Shown here: one piece after another, positions 59,247 to 64,000 of the stretch
Numbering within the stretch: the stretch's first letter is position 1
Layout of the letters: each line of letters begins with the position of its first letter
NCBI RefSeq assembly: GCF_014201115.1
Contig: NZ_JACHDO010000001.1
Location: 1,674,001-1,738,000, forward strand
From: Nocardiopsis metallicus
GTDB lineage: Bacteria; Actinomycetota; Actinomycetes; Streptosporangiales; Streptosporangiaceae
Length of the DNA stretch: 64,000 nt
Reading direction: 5' to 3'
Program-made: the position numbers and the translations under genes
The notes under the pieces: model-generated
What the model was told of the DNA's origin: nothing
Databases searched by the model: none
The model's input: only the letters and a program-made list of their open reading frames with translations

Positions 59247-60185
59247 ATGACGACCTCCACCGACACCGGACAGGGCGGGAACGGCACCACGGGGCCCGAC
59301 GCGGGCACGGGTCCGCGTGCTGCCTCGGATACGGGTTCGCGGAGCTTGCGGGGCATGGCGGTGATGCTGTTGGGCGGCGCCTCCAACCAGGCCGGCGCGG
59401 CCACCGGCGCCCTGGCCTTCCCCGTTATCGGGCCGGTCGGGGTGGTCGCGGTCCGCCAGTGGGTGGCGGGCGCGGTGCTGATGGCGGTGGGGCGGCCCCG
59501 GCTGCGCTCGTTCACCTGGGCGCAGTGGTGGCCGGTGTTGTCGATGGCGGTGGTGTTCGGGGCGATGAATCTGACCCTGTACCTGGCGATCGACCGCATC
59601 GGGTTGGGGCTGGCGGTCACCCTGGAGTTCCTCGGCCCGTTGGCGGTAGCCCTGGCCGCCTCGCGTCGGTGGACCGATCTGGTCTGCGCGCTGGTGGCTG
59701 GTGGCGCGGTGGCGCTCCTGATGCGCCCGCAGCCCTCCACCGACTACTTCGGGATCGCCCTGGCCCTGGTCGCGGCGGCCTGCTGGGCGGGTTACATCCT
59801 GCTCAACCGGACCGTGGGACGGCGCCTGCCGGGCATCGAGGGCTCCGCCGCGGCCGCGGGGGTCTCGTCGCTGGTGTTCGTGCCGATCGGGATCGCCGTG
59901 CTGTACCTGAACCCGCCCACACCGGTGGCCCTGGCCTGCGCGGCCGTGGCGGGCGTGCTCTCCTCGATGGTGCCGTTCCTGGGCGATCTGTACGCGCTGC
60001 GCCGGCTTCCGGCCCGTTTCTTCGGACTGTTCATGAGTGTGCACCCGGTGATGGCGTCGTTGGCGGGCTGGCTCGTGCTGGACCAGATCCCGCACTGGGT
60101 GGAGGGGACAGCGATCCTGGCGATCGTGGCCGCCAACGCGGTCAGCGCCGGAACGGTCGGGCGAGGCGGGCCGGAGCGAGGCTGA
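59247..60185 (+). CDS. EamA family transporter (RhtA-like DMT exporter)
   Basis: 312 residues, ten membrane segments in two EamA repeats. GMAVMLLGGASNQAGAATGA, IGPVGVVAVRQWVAGAVLMA and LAVTLEFLGPLAVALAASRR match RhtA-type exporters of threonine/homoserine and related metabolites. ATG 59247 is chosen by similarity; ATG 59190 is upstream in frame but overlaps the repeats. Likely regulated by the divergent LysR protein. Confidence 0.9.
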   Translation: MTTSTDTGQGGNGTTGPDAGTGPRAASDTGSRSLRGMAVMLLGGASNQAGAATGALAFPVIGPVGVVAVRQWVAGAVLMAVGRPRLRSFTWAQWWPVLSMAVVFGAMNLTLYLAIDRIGLGLAVTLEFLGPLAVALAASRRWTDLVCALVAGGAVALLMRPQPSTDYFGIALALVAAACWAGYILLNRTVGRRLPGIEGSAAAAGVSSLVFVPIGIAVLYLNPPTPVALACAAVAGVLSSMVPFLGDLYALRRLPARFFGLFMSVHPVMASLAGWLVLDQIPHWVEGTAILAIVAANAVSAGTVGRGGPERG

Positions 60186-60212
60186 GCCGCCCCGCTGCGG
60201 CACCCGACGCTC

Positions 60213-61052
60213 TCAGCCCCGCAGGAACTCCAGGACCGGCTCGGTCTGGCCCGTGATGCCGTGGCCGACACCGGGCAGCACCCGCACCCGTGCGTGCGGC
60301 ACGCATTCAGCGAAACGCCGCGCGGTGCGGGCGGAGTCGAACATCCGGTCGCGCTCACCCACGGTCACCTGGACCGGAAGCCCCAGCCCGCGCAACGCGT
60401 CATCGGAGAAGACCGGCAGGGTCTCGGTGCGCGGCCGGAACTGGGCGAACACCTCCGTGATCGCGTCCACCACCGCCTTGTCCCCGGTCCGCCCCAGGCC
60501 CAGCAGAAAGCGAACGGAGCGCTCCCGACCGCGCCGGCCGAACAGCATCAGCAGCCACGCCCCCAGAATCGGCCACTGGCGTTGGGGACCCACACCTGCG
60601 GGGCAGCCCAGGGCGAGGCGGGTGACGCGGTCGGGGCGTCGGATCGTGTAGTCCAGCGCCGTCCAACCGCCCAGGGACAGCCCTGCCAGGGCCGCCCGCT
60701 CCAGGCCGAGCGCCTCGAACACGTCGTCCAGCCACAGCGCGCTGGCTTCGGTACTCAGGTCGGGACGGGAGGGTGCGCTCAGACCGGGCTCGCCGACCAG
60801 GTCCACCGAGTACACCCGGAAGTGTCGGGACCAGGCGGGCAGGTCCGCGAACCAGTGGCTGCTGTTGGCGCCCGAGCCGTGCAACAGCACCAGGGGCGGG
60901 GCCTGCTCGGGGCCGCAGGCCAGCACGAAGGTCTCTCCCTCGCGGGTGGGCGCGAGCAGGTGCTCGGCGGGGACCGGCACCTGTGCCAGGTCCCGGCGGT
61001 ACCGCTCCTGGAGTCGTTGCCCTCCGGCCTCGGTTCGGTAGATCGCACTCAT
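60213..61052 (-). CDS. Alpha/beta hydrolase
   Basis: 279 residues. The nucleophile elbow is LAGLSLGGWTALDY, the oxyanion region LVLLHGSGANSSHWFADLPA, the acid in VTVGERDRMFDS and the His in LPGVGHGITGQTE. The family is carboxylesterase/lipase-like; the substrate is unknown. GAGAGGG precedes the ATG. It is divergent from the ABC exporter, and the 150-base AT-rich gap contains nested inverted repeats and a MerR-type promoter. Confidence 0.88.
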   Translation of the reverse strand: MSAIYRTEAGGQRLQERYRRDLAQVPVPAEHLLAPTREGETFVLACGPEQAPPLVLLHGSGANSSHWFADLPAWSRHFRVYSVDLVGEPGLSAPSRPDLSTEASALWLDDVFEALGLERAALAGLSLGGWTALDYTIRRPDRVTRLALGCPAGVGPQRQWPILGAWLLMLFGRRGRERSVRFLLGLGRTGDKAVVDAITEVFAQFRPRTETLPVFSDDALRGLGLPVQVTVGERDRMFDSARTARRFAECVPHARVRVLPGVGHGITGQTEPVLEFLRG

Positions 61053-61063
61053 GACACAACCCT

Positions 61064-61125
61064 CTCTATAGTTCCTTAAAGTACTCTAACCTTCCTTGTT
61101 AGATGGAATAAAAGGAATTATAGAG
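61064..61125. promoter_or_regulatory. Nested inverted repeats upstream of the hydrolase gene
   Basis: CTCTATAGTTCC (61064-61075) against GGAATTATAGAG (61114-61125), 11 of 12 paired; inside, TCTAAC (61085-61090) against GTTAGA (61098-61103). The outer left arm lies 12 bases before the hydrolase start codon. AT-rich and unlike the surroundings. Confidence 0.5.
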
Positions 61126-61141
61126 AAGTTTAATCGGGAAG

Positions 61142-61172
61142 TTGACCTGAACTAATGTTCAGGTTCTACGGT
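61142..61172 (+). promoter_or_regulatory. MerR-type promoter and operator for the ABC exporter
   Basis: TTGACC (61142-61147) and TACGGT (61167-61172) are separated by 19 bases, the overlong spacer typical of MerR-activated promoters, and the spacer holds the palindrome ACCTGAAC-TAAT-GTTCAGGT (61145-61164), built like SoxR/MerR-family boxes. Confidence 0.65.
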
Positions 61173-61207
61173 TCAGAGGTAACCAACCCAACGGACCGGT
61201 GAACCCC

Positions 61208-63094
61208 ATGAGCATGGAAATGGCAGCGTGGAACTCGATCTACCACGCGATGCACGCACAAGAGGACCAGCGCCCCTTCTCTTTGCCGGTCCTACGCAGG
61301 ATCGCCTCCTTCGCCCGCCCGCACTCGCGCCAACTGGGCTGGTTCCTCGCCCTGAGCGTGCTCATGGCCGCCCTGGCCGTGGCCTCCCCGCTCCTGGCAG
61401 GAGAGGTCGTCAACGCCATCGTCGACGGGTCCGCGCTCAACCCCATCCTCTTCCTGGCCGGACTCATCGCCCTGGTCGCGATCGCCGAGGCGGGCCTGTC
61501 CCTGATCGTGCGGTGGCTGTCCGCACGAGTCGGCGAAGGCCTCATCCTGGACCTGCGCACCACCGTCTACGACCACGTCCAACGCATGCCGGTCGCCTTC
61601 TTCACCCGCACCCGCACCGGCGCCCTGGTCAGCCGACTCAACAACGACGTCATCGGCGCCCAACGCGCCTTCAGCGACGTCCTGTCCGGGGTGATGAGCA
61701 ACCTCGTCACCCTGCTCCTGGCCCTGGTCGTCATGATGACCCTGTCCTGGCAGATCACCCTGATCGCGCTCCTGCTCCTGCCGGTCTTCGTCCTGCCCGC
61801 CCGCCGTATGGGCGCCCGCCTGGCCAAGATCGAACGCGAACGCACCGTCCACAACGCCGCCATGGGCACCCAGATGACCGAGCGCTTCTCCGCGCCCGGC
61901 GCCACCCTGGTCAAACTCTTCGGCCGCCCCGACGAGGAGTCGGCCGAGTTCGCCCGCCGCGCCAGCCGCGTCCGCGACATCGGCGTGCGCACCGCCATGG
62001 TCCAAGAGGTGTTCTTCACCGCCCTGACCCTGGTCTCCGCGCTCGCCCTCGCCCTGGTCTACGGACTCGGCGGCTTCTACGCCCTGCGCGGCCAACTCGA
62101 CGCCGGAACCGTCGTGGCCATGGGCATGCTCCTCACCCGCCTGTACGCCCCGCTGACCGCCCTGGCCAGCGCCCGGGTGGAGGTCATGAGCGCCCTGGTC
62201 AGCTTCAGCCGGGTCTTCGAGGTCCTGGACCTCAAACCGCTGGTGGACGAGAAACCGGACGCGCGCCCGGTCCCCGCCGGACCGGTCTCCCTGGAGTTCG
62301 ACGCCGTCACCTTCGGCTACCCCACCGCCGACAAGGTCTCCCTTGCCTCCCTGGAGGAGGTCGCCACCCTGGACACCACCGAACACGGCCCCGTCCTGCA
62401 CGAGGTCTCCTTCCGCGTCGAACCCGGCCAGACCGTGGCCCTGGTCGGCTCCTCCGGCGCGGGAAAGTCCACCATCGCCCAGCTCACCCCGCGCCTGTAC
62501 GACGTCGACGAGGGCACCGTCCGCCTGGCCGGAACGGACGTGCGCGACCTCACCTTCGACTCCATCCGCGCCACCCTGGGCATGGTCACCCAGGACGGCC
62601 ACCTGTTCCACGAGTCCATCCGCGCCAACCTGCGCCTGGGCGCCCCCGAGGCCAGCGACGAACAGATCTGGGACGCCCTGCGCCGCGCCCGCCTGGACAC
62701 CCTGGTCGCCGACCTGCCCGACGGCCTGGACACGGTGGTCGGCGAACGCGGCTACCGCTTCTCCGGCGGCGAACGCCAGCGCCTGACCATCGCCCGCCTC
62801 CTCCTGGCCGGTCCCGAGGTGGTCATCCTCGACGAGGCCACCTCCGCCCTGGACTCCACCTCCGAGGCCGCGGTCCAAGCCGCCCTGGCCGAGGCTCTGG
62901 AGGGGCGCACCGCCCTGGTCATCGCCCACCGGCTTTCCACCATCCGCGCCGCCGACGCCATCCTCGTGGTCGAGGCCGGACGGATCGTCGAGCGCGGCAC
63001 CCACACCGAGCTGCTGGCCCGCGGCGGACGCTACGCCGAACTCCACCGGACCCAGTTCGCCAACGGCGACCCCGAGCCGGTCACGACCGGGTAG
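61208..63094 (+). CDS. ABC exporter, fused permease-ATPase
   Basis: About 628 residues. The N-terminal membrane domain (six helices, 30-330) contains the coupling segment FTRTRTGALVSRLNNDVIGAQ-type motif of type IV exporters; the ATPase domain has Walker A GSSGAGKST (near 420), signature FSGGERQRLTIA, Walker B VVILDEATSALD and switch His in IAHRLSTI. It would work as a homodimer or with a partner half-transporter not present here, exporting a lipid, peptide or drug. Start at ATG 61208; GTG 61199 is possible. The upstream MerR-type promoter suggests induction by a drug or redox agent. Confidence 0.93.
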   Translation: MSMEMAAWNSIYHAMHAQEDQRPFSLPVLRRIASFARPHSRQLGWFLALSVLMAALAVASPLLAGEVVNAIVDGSALNPILFLAGLIALVAIAEAGLSLIVRWLSARVGEGLILDLRTTVYDHVQRMPVAFFTRTRTGALVSRLNNDVIGAQRAFSDVLSGVMSNLVTLLLALVVMMTLSWQITLIALLLLPVFVLPARRMGARLAKIERERTVHNAAMGTQMTERFSAPGATLVKLFGRPDEESAEFARRASRVRDIGVRTAMVQEVFFTALTLVSALALALVYGLGGFYALRGQLDAGTVVAMGMLLTRLYAPLTALASARVEVMSALVSFSRVFEVLDLKPLVDEKPDARPVPAGPVSLEFDAVTFGYPTADKVSLASLEEVATLDTTEHGPVLHEVSFRVEPGQTVALVGSSGAGKSTIAQLTPRLYDVDEGTVRLAGTDVRDLTFDSIRATLGMVTQDGHLFHESIRANLRLGAPEASDEQIWDALRRARLDTLVADLPDGLDTVVGERGYRFSGGERQRLTIARLLLAGPEVVILDEATSALDSTSEAAVQAALAEALEGRTALVIAHRLSTIRAADAILVVEAGRIVERGTHTELLARGGRYAELHRTQFANGDPEPVTTG

Positions 63095-63121
63095 GTATCT
63101 CCCAGAGACCGCGGCTCTCCG

Positions 63122-63151
63122 CCGGGGCGTGTTCCGCCGAACACGCCCCGG
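63122..63151 (+). terminator. Terminator after the ABC exporter
   Basis: Perfect 13-bp arms CCGGGGCGTGTTC (63122-63134) and complement (63139-63151) with a CGCC loop. Confidence 0.85.
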
Positions 63152-63256
63152 AGCGGGGCCCGCGCCCGGCCCCGTCCCCCGGTGGCGCCACACCGGGGGA
63201 CGGCCACGTTCGGCCACGGGCGGCCACGGAGCGGGTTCGGTCGCGAGGATGGAGGC

Positions 63257-63952
63257 ATGGCCTCGAGCGCACCACACCCCTCCGCCCCGTCCCATCACCC
63301 CTTCTCCCCCTCCTCTTCCCGCGCCTCCTCCCGGGTCCGCCGACTGGTCGGACACTGGGTACACGGCTGGGCCCTGACCCGGGGCGTACCCGCCCCGGTC
63401 CGGGTTCCGCACGGACACCGGCTCGACGTGGGGGTGCCCGGCCACCGCGTCCGGCACGTGATGCCCGATGCCCGCCGCATAGCCGAGCTCTCCCGCGCCC
63501 TTTCCGCCCCGGACAGCTGGCTCAAGGTCTGCGGGCCGCGCGAGGAGACCCTCGCGGCCCTGGACCCGCGCTGGCGGGTCGGAGACCCCGAGTACCTCAT
63601 GTGCGCGGAACTCTCACCCGTTCCGGTGCCGGTCCCGGAGCCCTACGTCTACCGGCTCAACCGCGGCGGCGCCCACCACCGGGGCCGGGCGCTGACCACC
63701 GAGGGCGCCACGGCGGCCAGCGCGCTGATGTCGACCCACGAGGGCTCGGCGGTCTTCGACAAGGTGGTCACCGAACCAGAGCACCGTCGGCACGGCCTGG
63801 CCGGGGCGGTCATGAACGCCCTGGGCCGCACCGCCCGGGCCCAGGGCGTGTACACCGGGCTGCTGGTGGCCACCGAGGAGGGTCGCGGCCTGTACGAACA
63901 CCTGGGCTGGGAGGTGGTCTGCGAGGTCACCCCGGCCCACCTGAGCCGCTAA
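63257..63952 (+). CDS. GNAT family N-acetyltransferase
   Basis: 231 residues. The C-terminal half is a clear acetyltransferase: VFDKVVTEPEHRRHGLAGAV with the acetyl-CoA-binding R/Q-x-x-G-x-A loop, then LLVATEEGRGLYEHLGWEVV. The N-terminal half (GVPAPVRVPHGHRLDVGVPG) resembles the additional domain in a group of actinobacterial GNAT proteins. The Ser/Pro-rich first 30 residues may be disordered. ATG 63257 is preceded by GGATGGAGG. Substrate unknown. The last 48 bases of the window hold nothing recognisable. Confidence 0.88.
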   Translation: MASSAPHPSAPSHHPFSPSSSRASSRVRRLVGHWVHGWALTRGVPAPVRVPHGHRLDVGVPGHRVRHVMPDARRIAELSRALSAPDSWLKVCGPREETLAALDPRWRVGDPEYLMCAELSPVPVPVPEPYVYRLNRGGAHHRGRALTTEGATAASALMSTHEGSAVFDKVVTEPEHRRHGLAGAVMNALGRTARAQGVYTGLLVATEEGRGLYEHLGWEVVCEVTPAHLSR

Positions 63953-64000
63953 ACCCGTGGCCCTGGGCTGAACCATGTGCCAGGATGCCCGTCATGCAGG

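Overview
The window is very GC-rich, with strong G/C bias at third codon positions, frequent GTG starts, hairpin terminators without T-tracts and several apparently leaderless genes. With the gene families present (ABATE/CGNR zinc-finger, TioE-type and WYL regulators, a CU044_5270-type sigma partner, an MntR-like DtxR protein, many MFS and GNAT genes) this points to an actinomycete chromosome. A Nocardiopsis-like organism is my best guess, inferred from family mix, not proved. No rRNA, tRNA, CRISPR array or prophage was seen.

Layout. 1-10.5 kb: 3' part of a sugar-binding lipoprotein gene, an aminotransferase, gene debris including an IclR tail, a NarL-type two-component pair, a VOC protein, a Vms1/Rv2629-like protein, an MFS exporter, an AraC-GyrI regulator split by a frameshift, and an alpha/beta hydrolase. 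10.5-24.5 kb: a hairpin array, an MFS gene, a Tat-exported PhoD phosphatase, an MntR-like repressor, a decayed gene, a fulvocin C-related protein, DUF4291, a GlxA/DJ-1/quinone-reductase cluster with clear operators, a TioE-type regulator divergent from an erythromycin-esterase-like gene, and an amidase. 24.56-26.14 kb: a complete IS701-like element with perfect terminal repeats and CTAG target duplication. 26.1-36.4 kb: a small conserved protein, fused PabAB, a SHOCT protein, an ABC-F gene behind a strong promoter and long leader, a sugar porter, BioB, a YiaA/B-like membrane protein, an FAD oxidoreductase and a DDAH-like hydrolase. 36.5-45.7 kb: RidA, a second GlxA-type regulator divergent from a saccharopine-dehydrogenase-like gene, a CGNR/MFS pair, a WYL regulator, a Uma2 protein, DUF2784, a GNAT-like protein, a Gfo/Idh/MocA oxidoreductase and a small hypothetical protein. 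45.7-49.8 kb: a histidine kinase-response regulator-DUF4097 operon with LiaFSR-like composition, then an FhuF-type Fe-S protein. 49.8-64 kb: a PhnB-like VOC protein, an HTH-DUF4180 operon, an ECF sigma factor with its partner, a methyltransferase, a frameshifted macro-domain gene, MarR, GNAT, TetR/GAP and LysR/EamA divergent pairs, a mycothiol-dependent-isomerase-like protein, a hydrolase, an ABC exporter with a MerR-type promoter, and a final GNAT.

Working together. This is mostly an accessory region of small regulator-target units, many of them divergent pairs whose shared intergenic region holds an inverted repeat (GlxA/quinone reductase, CGNR/MFS, TioE/esterase, TetR/GAP, LysR/EamA). Several units look like drug or stress defence: ABC-F, MFS and ABC exporters, the esterase-like protein, and the envelope-stress-like operon. 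The least expected signals are a nearly identical 16-bp palindrome before two unrelated small membrane protein genes, a transposase ribosome site buried in a hairpin, and two genes broken by the same kind of one-G loss.
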